From NCBI RefSeq assembly GCF_002282855.1, contig NZ_NRIR01000008.1:1-64000 (forward strand): a stretch of 64,000 bases of DNA. The letters are read 5' to 3'. The notes beneath the pieces were generated by a model. The model made no database searches, had not been told where the DNA came from, and was given only the letters and a program-made list of their open reading frames with translations. A program made the translations under genes and the position numbers. Positions 38,001-47,114 of this stretch are shown piece by piece (positions within the stretch are counted from its first letter, which is position 1; each line of letters opens with the position of its first letter). The DNA comes from Paraferrimonas sedimenticola (GTDB taxonomy: Bacteria; Pseudomonadota; Gammaproteobacteria; Enterobacterales; Shewanellaceae).

Positions 38001-41000
38001 GAATGGCATTGGTCAACCGGCGCCACCAAATATTGCGCTTGCCGTTTTCTGGCTTGTATTGCACAAACCGAGCAAACAACTCTTCGGCCTGAACTTCTTC
38101 ACTGCGTCGCCCGTAGTCGTGGCGAATGCGCTTCCAGTCGCCAGCAAAGGCCGGGTCATCGCGTGTCTTCAAAATGTCATCAATGAATTTCTTATAGTCT
38201 TCCGGCTTGATGACATTGCGCAGCCCACCGTGGGCGATAACTTCGTGCGCTAAGGTTCGCACTGCAGCATCAACGCTTTTAATATTCTCAGCAATGATCC
38301 CCGCTGTTTGAATCTCAGGGTTGTAAGCGCCAAAGGTTACATAGCTTTTGTTGTAGTGAGCCGGTCGCCCGGCCATCATGTTGTACTCAGCCTGAGTGGG
38401 AATGACCTCAATGCGAATGCCAGCAAGTGAGCCGCCTAACTTTCGAGTGATGATCTCAATCGCTTCCTGGGCCATGCGCATTTTTTTGTTGAGCGCTCGT
38501 TGTTTTAGGTTGAAGCTGAAGCTAGGAGCTGGTGAAGAAGTCTTGGCTTGAGAATGCCATTCCTTGTTCCACATGCCTTGCTCGCCATTCTCTGAAGATG
38601 CCCATCCGGTGTCGCTATTAATCCAGTCTATGACGCGATAGTCGCTTTGACTGTTAATCAGTCCTAACAGGTTTTTCGCCACCTCTTCATCGCTGGATTT
38701 AACGATGACTGCAGTGGCGTTCGCTCGATAGGTTGCAGCCAAGATCCGCTTGGCACGTTCCTCGCCTTTGAGATTCTTCGCCTTGTCCGCTTCAAAGCTG
38801 ATCGAGCCAATAACGTTGTGTGCCGTATTGAGCAGGATAAGCGCATGGTCAGCCTTAACTCGATCTGCTACGCCTCTTGCGCCTATAGAAGTAGTGACAC
38901 TGAACTGATCCGTAAGCGTGCGCTTTTGCAGTCTGGTTTCGGTGATAGCAACGCGCTTATTGCGGATAGCTGGCGTTGCTTTAATTACGTCCATGTTATA
39001 GCGGTCGGTAAAGAATCGCGCCTCACCGTTGTACCCGAGCACCACATGACCGTCATAGTCAATGCCAATCCCTTCAGTCGCCCTCACTATTTTTTGAGTA
39101 ACCACTAAGTCCGCTTCAGAATGTTGGGTATTTCCTGAAGGATGATTGTGACTCAGGTAGTAACTAGCGGCGTTCGGTGTATCGGCAATGGCGCCAGCGA
39201 CTAATGATATGTCCACTGAGGCGCCATCGCGACGACCGATAGAATGGCGAATTAACCTGATAGGTTTACGGTCTTTGTCCAGTACAAGAATGAAGAAGTT
39301 TTCTTGAGCGCGTTTTCGCAGCGGGGCAAAAATATGGGCCGCGTCTTGCGGCCCAGTTACTTGCTCAATCCCGATGTTTAGTTGCCCGACTTCTCTTTGG
39401 GCGTAAAGGGTATTAAAGTTTTCTGTGTAGTCTCGTCTTGCCGTTTGCTGTGATACTTCGGCGGCGGGGTGAAAGTCGAATTCTTGTTGGTTGGGAATAT
39501 TCTCGTTAAGTTCCCCACTCGGTAGGTCGCTCGCTTTTCCGTCATAATCTGGCATCGCCTCATTCAGTAAGAACCCACCATCAGTTTGCTCAACTTCCAG
39601 TGTTTCAAATAAGCCATCAAAGGCATCAGAAATCACCGGCATTTCGCTTGCTAACGGATAAGGGTACTCGTAGTCATCGAGCATCTTCTTAAGCTCTTCG
39701 GCTTCAGTCTCTGAAATAACATTGGCCAAAAAGTCGTTGCTATAGCCCTTCGCTGCTGCCTTGTTAATTATATACGTTTCAAAAGCGCGAGCCGCCATTT
39801 CGATATTGGTTCCCCAATAAGGCTTAGACTTGCGCTTATCTAGCGTGTTACTGCGCTTTGGCATATCGGTGCTGCGGATAGCATCAATGATCCCATGAAA
39901 CGCTTCGTAGGTAGCAAGGCGGATATTGAAATCTTCTGGCGTGGTTTTAACCACCTTTCCGCTTTCAACGTCGTGCTTATACACTGGTCGCGCAACGCGA
40001 GTGATGAACGGATCTCTTCCGCCATCGCGATTACCAAAGTGATTGTCTAGCGCGTGAAACCATTCGTGCGCCAATGAGCCAGCGCCTTTCTTTTTGGTCA
40101 GATTGATAACAACCAGGTCAGGCTCATAATGAGCGCTTGCCGGGTTTTTACCGCCTCGACCTCGAGCGCCGAACGCTAAGCCGAGTTGGCCATTAAGCGA
40201 TAGCGCGAGCGGTGGCAGATCCAGAATCTCCGCCAAATCTAACAGGCTATCGTAAGCCTCATTGAGATCTTGCTGTCGCTTGTCGTTCTCGACCCAATTA
40301 CCAAACTGCACACCTCTAAAACCAAAGGTGTTGCCGAACTGCTCAGGGGTAACGTTCTCGCCACCGCGATAGTCTTCACCGATACGCGGGGAGTTATCCG
40401 TTCGACGCATCGGAGGCTTTTGGGTTTTGTTCTTGTACTTGGCAAGCACGGCATCGTAGTTGGCATCGAGATAGTTCTTCGCCTCTAGTCCGTTGGCAAA
40501 ATCGGTACCCAAGATCATGTAGTTGCCGGCAGAGATTTTTCTGAAGATGCTAAAAGTCTTATCCCCACGGAAGCGACCGACAGAGAACTTCACTGGCTGC
40601 TTACTGTCGGGTTTTCCGAGCTGGTCTTTGATGTAACTTAAAGCGCCGTCCAGCTCTCCGAAGACTTGGGTTTTACGGTAGTCCTTGTGCTGCACCTTAA
40701 ACCAGTTGGTGTACTCTTTTGCGTCATCGCCAAGCCCTTTGATCAACTTGCCTTCTTCAGCAAGGATCGAATACTCACCAAGCGTCTTAATTTGGTCGGG
40801 GGTCAACTCATTGGCCAGCGCAAAAAGATCCGGCATTGCGCTAAAGGCTTTGGTTTCACGCATGCGTTCGCTTACCTGGTCCACGGTTAGAACGCCGTCA
40901 GTAATCAACTTGGCGAAATCGCGAGCGGTTTCCACTTGCTTCACCCAACGGGCGACTTTATGAGGCATGCGAGGCTTAGCGGGGATTGCTGCGCGAGTAT

Positions 41001-44000
41001 GCGCCAATACCGCTAACAACTCAGGCGCCATTCCACCTTCCTGCAACTTCTTATAATCCGGTTGAGGGAACGACTTTGATAGCGGTTCGGCCATCAAATC
41101 AATGTCGGAATTCAAGGCGGAAGTTAGGGATGCCAGGTGTTTACGGGCGCGGGGAAGTATCTCGCCAAAGTCTTCAATCTTAGGCGAGGGTTGGTTAGCG
41201 TTCGGCTTTGGGGGCGGGTTTGTCTCCGGGGCAGTATCAGAATCCGGGACACCACGAACGGGTTTCCAATCAATCAGAGCAACGTGGTTATAGTTGATGC
41301 CTGGTGCAATCACCGCATCAAAACCTTGTGCCTTTAGGTCATCAAATGCAGGTAGATCCCAAAGCTCTTCCATTAGCTCGGCATGCGCTACAAAGAATGG
41401 TTTTTTGATGTTTGGCTCAACAATTCGGGCCGACTGATTTCGCTGCGTGATAAACATATAGCCTTTATCAGCGGCAGGCTTGGTGTGCTCAGGACCGAGC
41501 GCAGCAATGTCTTTGGCGTAAGGCTGGCCATTGATAGAATCCAGCACCGCTTGAGTATCAGCATCGTTCAGGCGCACGCGGATCACAGCTAAATAATTGT
41601 CTGCATTCTGCCAGTAGTCGTAGGCTCCGTCGCTTAACTGAGTGTCATCTTCAGTCTTCGCTATCGCATCATCAACCTTTGCAGAATCCAAACGTCCATC
41701 AGTCACCAGGCTGTCGGTGTGGCGGTACAGCGACTGAGCCAATTCAGCCTCGTATTTTGCCACTTCGCTATCGCTTGGCTTCTCGGGCGTTGGGGCCGGC
41801 TCTTCGTCAATCGGCATGCCTTTAGCGCGGCGCGTTTCCAGCGTTGGCCAAAACGTCACGCCATCGGGCGTGTAGTAGCCAGCTTCGCGCTTCAGTCGAA
41901 TGATTTCCTCTTGTGGCTCAGGGTGAGTGTCAGGGTTTACGACCGGCACGGTATGACCCACGACTTGCTGAAGGAACTGGCGTTGCGCATGCGTGTTAGC
42001 AGAAACAACCGGCGACCACCACGGCGGCGGGTTGCCGCTGATTTGTGGGCGAGCGTCCATTTCCACAACTTCACCATCGAGCACGGTAAACACCATGGCG
42101 TTCTCGTCAACGTCGATTGCGGTATTAAACACCTCAAAGACGGCACCGAATTTAGGCGAATCGACAAATCGAATTTCAAGATTGGGGAAGGTGTTATTTT
42201 TGAGCTTGGCGCGGATAGCACGGATCGGCATAGCATCGGCGTTTGCTACGTCGTAGTATTCGTTTTTATTGCCAGGGTAATAAATACGGCGGGTTGGCGT
42301 ACCCTTGTTGTCGCTGCTGCTCATGCCTTCAGTGGGCTCACTCCCTTCAAGAGCGTCTACTTTACTCTGAGTTTGCCCTTGGGGGCTACTAATAGTCTCG
42401 CCAGCATCAATAAACGCTTGCCAGGCAGTCGCGTCGTCGCGTCCAGCTCGAAGCGCAAGATCCATTGCATCTTTTGCCTGATCGGTAACGTCGTCATTGA
42501 ACGGGCTGAACTGATAAGGGTTTGCCACTTTCACGCGAGCGGCAATCATTTCAGGGGCGAGCTTGCTGATTTCCGCATCGTACAACGCAGCCAACGGCTG
42601 TCGCTTGCCATCGGTATCCAGGTACTGTTTAACGCTATCAGCGGGATAACCTAACTGCGCTTCAATATCGCGACGGAATTCTTCAAAGGTTAGATTAGAA
42701 ACATCGGGGAGTTGAACGGATTTAAAGCTTTCAGGTAGTTGGCCCATCATACCAACGCTAGCGGTACCTTCAGCTTGGGTTACTTGCTCTTGTCGCTGCC
42801 GTGTTTGCGTATCACTTCCAGCTCCGCGCTCACCATCATCTGTTGAAACGCTATCGCCTTCGCCTTCCTTGCTCTTGGGGAGTCGTTCTGGATTAGCGCC
42901 GAAAAAATCTCCGCCGGGCTTAGGTTGCGATTGTTCTTGCTGGTTCTGGTCTTGTTCGACATAGGCAATGGCTTGAGCTGGGGTAAGTGCATCGTCGCCA
43001 AATAGGCGACCGTCCGGGCTCGACGCCTTGATTAAACTGCCGATAAGCCCATCAAACAGTGTAGTCATTTTCTTGCCGCTTCGCAGATTGCGGTCGATGG
43101 CTCGAGCTAGCGTTTCCACTTCCTTCGAGACATAGCCATTCATCATATCGCCTTGGCTTAATAGCTCGTCTAAGGCTTTACCTTCACGGCGCGATTTGAA
43201 CACCAGCTCAGTGGCTTCAGCGAAGATTCCGGATAGTTCATTACCCACTTCACTATTAAGCTCACGCAGCTGGGCCATTTTGCCACTGACGTTTGCGAGG
43301 CTGTTAATGATGTTCTTCAGATCCACGGTAACGGTTTCGCTGGCAAGCTCTAACAGCTTGTCCGAGCCAAAGGCTTTCGCGAATACCGCACGCTCAATGC
43401 GAGTGGCTAAATCACGATTGGCCTTGCCGTCTTTTTGGGTGAATGCGCCCTGCTCCGCTTCCGGTAGGTTACGCACGAACGCACGCACAAAGGCTTGGTT
43501 ATCCGGGCTTAGAATGTTGCCGTTATCCGGCACGCTTAAGAGGCTTAGGGTTTCGCCATCCAGTGACTGCGCATCAATGCTCGCCTGCTCCATTGGGGAT
43601 AGGCCCAGGCTAGCCGATTCGTTCGAGTCTTTGGTGAACTTGCGAATGCCTTCCTGGTCCAGCTCCGTCATACGCTGGCGCACCAAAATAGGCTGACGCA
43701 TCCCGGCGATTTGCTCAGGGGTTAGGCCAAACTCTTCGGCGTGCTGCTCAAGGTAAGCGCGGTATTGCTTGGCGGTACCTTGGCGGTAGGCTTCAACCAA
43801 ACCGGCAGCACGACCATTACCAGATTCAACAATGTTGCCATCGACAATTGGCGCACCGCGATCACTCTCCGGGGAGTTTACTAGGCGGTTGGGATTGGGG
43901 TTGCGAGAAATCTGCTTCATTTGCTGCAGACTTGCCGAGCGAGTACGGTCACGCGGCTGACGTTCGGCAGGATAGGCAGGGTTGATTCGACCATCAATAA

Positions 44001-45810
44001 AGTTACTGGTTACAAGGTCGTCGCCTTCAATCAGTCGATACTCAACGTCAATCAGTTGATTGCTTGGGGTGTATACCTTATCGCGACCGGCTTCAGTTAC
44101 CGGTTTAATCGCAATCGCATGCCCACCTTCGACCGGCTGCACGGTTGGTGAAAGGTTGTCTTTTTGCGCGTCCTTAAACGGCTTAGCGGCTTTGGCGGCT
44201 TTGGCACTGGCAAACGGTTTGCCTTGCGCGTTACCTAAGAAGATGATGCCTTTATCGACCAGCTGCTTAGGCGCGTCTGCCAATTCCATTTGACGCTTGC
44301 GCACCATCATATTGAGTTTGCGTTTGGCTTTCTTGCGAGCTTGGCGCTCGTCCTTTTGAGCCTGAGCCAACGCTTCGCGCTCGGCTTTGAATTTATCCTG
44401 GGCAAACACCACACCTTTATCGGGAATGGCTTTCGGCTGCTCACGTTGAGGCAGTGCGGCAGGCTGTTGCGGCTCGGGAACTATTGACGCTTCGCTGTCG
44501 ATGTATGGGCTAGCCAGTAAACCAGCGCCACCAGCTTGGAGGTTCTCGCCTGCGGGAATGAACTCGCCTTCTTGCTCATACGGCATAGGCTTGCGCTTAT
44601 CGGCACGCTGACTGTCTTGATCCAATAAGTCGTCACCGAACTGACCAGCACCAGTGGCGGTATCAAAACCGGCTTTGCGAGCGGCAGCGGGTTGCTCGTA
44701 GTCATCGAAGTTTCTGGCGGTCGCTTGTGCCGATTCAACGTCTGCTTGGCGCTTCGCCTCTTGCTCCGTGTTCGCGTCCATCGACGCGGCCAGTGGCTCG
44801 TTGTCTTGACGAATTTTATCTGCAGCTGGGTTCTTGGTTTCGTTGGGTTGTGGGTTGCGGTTGGCGATGCCACCAATGCCACCAACGGTACCACCAAAGG
44901 CGCCACCTAAGATCCCTTCATTCACGGCAGCGTTCGCAACACCAGCATCCAGCTCGCGGCCATCAAACGGTTGCAGCGCTTGGTTAACGCCATACTTTGA
45001 AATCCCCGCTTGCGCGGCTTCGGTTGTACCTTCGGTAATAAAACCGGTTGCTGCGCTTTTCATGACGCCGTTCTTGGCGATACGCATACCCAATAGCGCT
45101 TTACCCAGTATCGGATCACCGATAGCAGAGGCTGCAAAGTTGGCCAATAGGACTTTGGGATCGGCACGAACTTCGTCTGCCACTTGCTCCGCCAATTCGG
45201 ATTTTGCAGCATCCCATTTTTCTTTCGCACTGAGCTCGGGGCTGTCGGCGTGCTGTTTAGCTACCAATTCACCAAAGCGCTTGGATTCGGCCAATATCTG
45301 ATCCGGCAACTCTAAGACTTCTTGGCGAGCCTCGGCCATCTGCAAGCCGGTGCCGGATGCACCACCTGGCAAAGCGTAGCCAGCGACGTTATTGGCCTTT
45401 TTCAGTTTCCCGCCAAGTTTAGCGGTTTTCGCTAACAGTCCTGCCGCACCAGCGCCGGGGATTGCGGTTGAAGCCAGTTGCCCACCCAGTTGAGCGAAGT
45501 TCAATAACCACGTATCGAAATCCGTTAGACCTTCGCCAAGGCTTACACTGCCGTCATCATTCCAGTTAACCAACGTCTTGCTGAGCGCTTCCTGACCGCT
45601 CTGTGACATTTCGGCATGATTGTCTTGCGCCCATTTATAGAACGACTCAGCGACGGCATTAGCGCCAACGAAATCAAATACCCCGCCTAAACCGGTTTGC
45701 GCACCGGCTTGAAACGCGTCGATAAAGTCACCAACGCGACCTTGCTCATTGGTTGCTACTGGGTTGCCTTTAGGGGCGTATTGGCTGGGATCGAATTTGA
45801 TATAAGCCAT
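35014..45810 (-). CDS. Giant polyvalent virion protein
   Basis: A 3,598-aa protein, the last gene of the late operon. Recognisable parts in order: a Gly/Ala-rich hydrophobic N terminus (about 95-330, glycine-zipper-like); a Lys/Arg-rich helical linker (about 470-520); a DdrB-like ParB domain with SGNGRAAGL near 660; an LPD5-like region (about 1700-1790); an LPD1-like region (from about 1828, FGFRGVQFGNW) running into a zincin motif HEWFHALD at 1915; a RadC/JAMM domain with SHNHPSG (first His 2221) and a following Asp; a RadC-like copy without metal ligands (about 2310-2400); a second zincin HEVIAH at 2522; and an LPD38-like region (about 3090-3420) with amphipathic helices. Polyvalent proteins are thought to be injected with phage or plasmid DNA to protect it and disarm the host. 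Domain names are by motif recall, not a search. Confidence 0.85.
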   Translation of the reverse strand: MAYIKFDPSQYAPKGNPVATNEQGRVGDFIDAFQAGAQTGLGGVFDFVGANAVAESFYKWAQDNHAEMSQSGQEALSKTLVNWNDDGSVSLGEGLTDFDTWLLNFAQLGGQLASTAIPGAGAAGLLAKTAKLGGKLKKANNVAGYALPGGASGTGLQMAEARQEVLELPDQILAESKRFGELVAKQHADSPELSAKEKWDAAKSELAEQVADEVRADPKVLLANFAASAIGDPILGKALLGMRIAKNGVMKSAATGFITEGTTEAAQAGISKYGVNQALQPFDGRELDAGVANAAVNEGILGGAFGGTVGGIGGIANRNPQPNETKNPAADKIRQDNEPLAASMDANTEQEAKRQADVESAQATARNFDDYEQPAAARKAGFDTATGAGQFGDDLLDQDSQRADKRKPMPYEQEGEFIPAGENLQAGGAGLLASPYIDSEASIVPEPQQPAALPQREQPKAIPDKGVVFAQDKFKAEREALAQAQKDERQARKKAKRKLNMMVRKRQMELADAPKQLVDKGIIFLGNAQGKPFASAKAAKAAKPFKDAQKDNLSPTVQPVEGGHAIAIKPVTEAGRDKVYTPSNQLIDVEYRLIEGDDLVTSNFIDGRINPAYPAERQPRDRTRSASLQQMKQISRNPNPNRLVNSPESDRGAPIVDGNIVESGNGRAAGLVEAYRQGTAKQYRAYLEQHAEEFGLTPEQIAGMRQPILVRQRMTELDQEGIRKFTKDSNESASLGLSPMEQASIDAQSLDGETLSLLSVPDNGNILSPDNQAFVRAFVRNLPEAEQGAFTQKDGKANRDLATRIERAVFAKAFGSDKLLELASETVTVDLKNIINSLANVSGKMAQLRELNSEVGNELSGIFAEATELVFKSRREGKALDELLSQGDMMNGYVSKEVETLARAIDRNLRSGKKMTTLFDGLIGSLIKASSPDGRLFGDDALTPAQAIAYVEQDQNQQEQSQPKPGGDFFGANPERLPKSKEGEGDSVSTDDGERGAGSDTQTRQRQEQVTQAEGTASVGMMGQLPESFKSVQLPDVSNLTFEEFRRDIEAQLGYPADSVKQYLDTDGKRQPLAALYDAEISKLAPEMIAARVKVANPYQFSPFNDDVTDQAKDAMDLALRAGRDDATAWQAFIDAGETISSPQGQTQSKVDALEGSEPTEGMSSSDNKGTPTRRIYYPGNKNEYYDVANADAMPIRAIRAKLKNNTFPNLEIRFVDSPKFGAVFEVFNTAIDVDENAMVFTVLDGEVVEMDARPQISGNPPPWWSPVVSANTHAQRQFLQQVVGHTVPVVNPDTHPEPQEEIIRLKREAGYYTPDGVTFWPTLETRRAKGMPIDEEPAPTPEKPSDSEVAKYEAELAQSLYRHTDSLVTDGRLDSAKVDDAIAKTEDDTQLSDGAYDYWQNADNYLAVIRVRLNDADTQAVLDSINGQPYAKDIAALGPEHTKPAADKGYMFITQRNQSARIVEPNIKKPFFVAHAELMEELWDLPAFDDLKAQGFDAVIAPGINYNHVALIDWKPVRGVPDSDTAPETNPPPKPNANQPSPKIEDFGEILPRARKHLASLTSALNSDIDLMAEPLSKSFPQPDYKKLQEGGMAPELLAVLAHTRAAIPAKPRMPHKVARWVKQVETARDFAKLITDGVLTVDQVSERMRETKAFSAMPDLFALANELTPDQIKTLGEYSILAEEGKLIKGLGDDAKEYTNWFKVQHKDYRKTQVFGELDGALSYIKDQLGKPDSKQPVKFSVGRFRGDKTFSIFRKISAGNYMILGTDFANGLEAKNYLDANYDAVLAKYKNKTQKPPMRRTDNSPRIGEDYRGGENVTPEQFGNTFGFRGVQFGNWVENDKRQQDLNEAYDSLLDLAEILDLPPLALSLNGQLGLAFGARGRGGKNPASAHYEPDLVVINLTKKKGAGSLAHEWFHALDNHFGNRDGGRDPFITRVARPVYKHDVESGKVVKTTPEDFNIRLATYEAFHGIIDAIRSTDMPKRSNTLDKRKSKPYWGTNIEMAARAFETYIINKAAAKGYSNDFLANVISETEAEELKKMLDDYEYPYPLASEMPVISDAFDGLFETLEVEQTDGGFLLNEAMPDYDGKASDLPSGELNENIPNQQEFDFHPAAEVSQQTARRDYTENFNTLYAQREVGQLNIGIEQVTGPQDAAHIFAPLRKRAQENFFILVLDKDRKPIRLIRHSIGRRDGASVDISLVAGAIADTPNAASYYLSHNHPSGNTQHSEADLVVTQKIVRATEGIGIDYDGHVVLGYNGEARFFTDRYNMDVIKATPAIRNKRVAITETRLQKRTLTDQFSVTTSIGARGVADRVKADHALILLNTAHNVIGSISFEADKAKNLKGEERAKRILAATYRANATAVIVKSSDEEVAKNLLGLINSQSDYRVIDWINSDTGWASSENGEQGMWNKEWHSQAKTSSPAPSFSFNLKQRALNKKMRMAQEAIEIITRKLGGSLAGIRIEVIPTQAEYNMMAGRPAHYNKSYVTFGAYNPEIQTAGIIAENIKSVDAAVRTLAHEVIAHGGLRNVIKPEDYKKFIDDILKTRDDPAFAGDWKRIRHDYGRRSEEVQAEELFARFVQYKPENGKRNIWWRRLTNAIRRLLESMGLIPKKDTAFMDDMLNSIVMGFKSNDSSINPDGSDPSSVRYSRTNRDSEQDSVLYSQERTDTRTAKEKLGLGEEASQSLSEKIREILTGTADKLKSDSFWNRVDEGVFDALVGIKNAEEAAGVNDLNKMGYVSARLASGVSDILHGMFNFGVPEWRDGVIQFKEGTTGLLDTLGQLSQEDLNNWLAWMGAKRAERLMEQGRENNLTQDDINELLDIPAEKEALFEAVRKEYNQHNSATLDIAQEAGLISEEQRSGFDEEYYVPFFREEGDTEMDQIADWIAAPFSKKGIASQSAQIRELKGGTRSTKDLLENILRRQSTLLDAALKNNAMREVVTNLKGTDFLSNESLRFKPVIVPKAQIIQRVKQSVEEAEHWAHLMAANGDHEMAMLIEQEAYEQGDSRSGALADAVIEKLDDLPKQGYEQLFALTPPKDKDIVSVRIDGKPQYFRVHDPALLRGLVAVTDTANQAILNRVGRAAKRFLTTGVTLSPDFMLRNFIRDAVHAWMINKDGFEFGKDSMKGLKQAFAEDDDYKALIFSGAAFQGGYIHAADPEAAAQQIRRNLSKRGMGKQEIENYMSSLLTKSGQVIEKYRGWSDKIENANRLSTYKSAREAGKSVREAAFESKDLMDYSRKGNWALIGTMVDFLPFFNARLQGLSKLVRAAKAGEKDKVLKVLSANLAMKGLKVMAFSLALAAINDDDERYQALPNWDKDANWHFFFGDEHWRLPKPFELGIIFGTMPERLFALGSGSQSGKDTANSIQHAFMSTLAINPVPQLVLPFVEVVANKSFFRDAPIEGMGDRNKLPSERYNAYTSDTVKALGGATGLSPKQVEHLIKGYTGTLGSYALMLSDIVARQLLGITKPAQGIERLPLVRTLYQGSGVPSSTMQQSAFYDALNIANEAAGSYKSAMMTGNHERAMEVMEAHREEIGARQALNRIQRQLSVLNKQAELVRRGNYSSEEMRQRLDRINERKNAIYQQAYLKFRIGQW

Positions 45811-45823
45811 GAACTTGCTCCAA

Positions 45824-45846
45824 GAAAAAACCGGCCTAAGCCGGTT
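45824..45846 (-). terminator. Terminator before the giant polyvalent gene
   Basis: On the minus strand AACCGGCTTAGGCCGGTT forms a 7-8 bp stem followed by a T run (45824-45830). It lies in the 54 bp between the preceding gene and the giant gene, so expression of the latter needs readthrough or an own promoter. Confidence 0.8.
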
Positions 45847-45864
45847 CTGTAGAAAGGGGAGTGA

Positions 45865-46575
45865 TTAGCGCTTTAACGGGTTGTAAGGCGCTGCGCCTCG
45901 AGTCGTGAAATTGACCTTGTGGGTATCGACTGTGATTGCTTGTTCAGGCTCTTCCTCCTGAAGTTGTTTCAAATAAGCGTCATAGTCGAACTGAGCGGTT
46001 AGCGTTGGCTCCGGTGTGGGTTCCGGATCTGCGGTAACGGTTTGCTCGGTCGGTTGGCCAACCATGGCCAGCAGCCCGTATTTACCCAGTGTCTCGTTAT
46101 CCAAACCGGATTGGTCGATGATGGTTTGATAAGCGGTTTGAGTGTTCGCTTGCAAGTCCTTCACTGCCGCTTGGTACCCCGCCACATCGGTAATTTGGCC
46201 AGTCACCGGATCGGTAAAGTTCGCGGTCAACGATTTAGCCAACAAGGATTGTTCTTGCCCCACGCGAGCGAAAGCGCTGTGAATGTAGTTCAGCTGAGTG
46301 TTGCGGTCTTGGCGAGCGTAGTTGGTGCTGCGGTCTTCGCGGTTTTCTTTATGACGGCGCTCCTTGGCGTCTTCCGACTCCTGGTAACGACGATCATTAA
46401 CGCGGTCGCGTGCTTCTTGGGCTTTCTGAGCGGCTTTCCAGCGGCGTTCGATACTCGCCTCACGCAGTCGGTTTTGCTCGTTCTGGTTAATCATTAGGGC
46501 GTATTGCGACAAGCCATGAGCGGCAGCTTTACCCGCGTCCGCAATACCTTTGCCGATGCCATACAAAAGAGACAT
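45865..46575 (-). CDS. Putative internal virion protein, coiled coil
   Basis: A 236-aa protein. A short hydrophobic/Ala-rich N terminus (about 5-30) is followed by a highly charged helix (about 35-100, rich in Arg, Glu, Lys) that should form a long coiled coil, then an acidic Pro-rich C-terminal region (PEPTPEPT). Start overlaps the stop of the preceding gene by one base. It is not recognised; position among ejection-type proteins suggests an internal virion role. Confidence 0.65.
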   Translation of the reverse strand: MSLLYGIGKGIADAGKAAAHGLSQYALMINQNEQNRLREASIERRWKAAQKAQEARDRVNDRRYQESEDAKERRHKENREDRSTNYARQDRNTQLNYIHSAFARVGQEQSLLAKSLTANFTDPVTGQITDVAGYQAAVKDLQANTQTAYQTIIDQSGLDNETLGKYGLLAMVGQPTEQTVTADPEPTPEPTLTAQFDYDAYLKQLQEEEPEQAITVDTHKVNFTTRGAAPYNPLKR

Positions 46576-47114
46576 TACGCACCTCCACCTTGCAGTTTGT
46601 TCAATAGCCCTTGGGCTTGGTTAGGTTGGGCCGGCGGTGCCTGCTCGGGCGCGTCTGATAGCAATCCTAAATTGCGACCTTCGGCTTCCGCTTCTTGCAC
46701 CATGGCTTGCAGTTCTTGAGGGTTGAGCTCGCCGGTTTGCTCTTTCATCGTCAGGTAAGCACTAAAGGCGTGCGATACCACCTGATCAATAAAATCTTCG
46801 GTTAGCTCGTCTTCCGACATAGCACCGGCTTCAATGGCCAAATCAGTAAGCTCCATCAGAATTTCGGTACCTAACAGCAAGTGAAGATCGTCGGCTATTG
46901 GAAACTCTTTGAGCGTACCCATGAGCACGGTAGCCACCGCATTGCCCAAGCCTTTGGTTAGGTCTTGATTCTCAAGTACCAGGGCGGCAACGCGATCACC
47001 GGTTTCACCTTCGCCGTGAATGATCACCGTGGCGACTTTGAACGCTTGTGTTAGCTGCTCTTCTTCTTTGGCGGTTAACTGCTCTTCGCCTTGCGATTGC
47101 ATTGGCTTATCCAT
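46575..47114 (-). CDS. Hypothetical phage structural protein
   Basis: A 179-aa acidic, mainly helical protein with a Pro/Gln-rich C-terminal tail (APPAQPNQAQG). No family recognised. It shares one base with each neighbour's stop or start, in a tight unit with the two putative ejection proteins. Confidence 0.6.
   Translation of the reverse strand: MDKPMQSQGEEQLTAKEEEQLTQAFKVATVIIHGEGETGDRVAALVLENQDLTKGLGNAVATVLMGTLKEFPIADDLHLLLGTEILMELTDLAIEAGAMSEDELTEDFIDQVVSHAFSAYLTMKEQTGELNPQELQAMVQEAEAEGRNLGLLSDAPEQAPPAQPNQAQGLLNKLQGGGA

Noticed and set aside
41719-42654. 311-codon plus-strand frame opposite the giant phage gene
   Set aside because: A mirror of the giant coding frame; Arg/His/Val-rich composition typical of antisense frames.
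35014-45810. Giant protein as an N4-type virion RNA polymerase
   Set aside because: Size and phage context fit, but no single-subunit RNA polymerase motifs were recognised; the C terminus looks like LPD38 instead.
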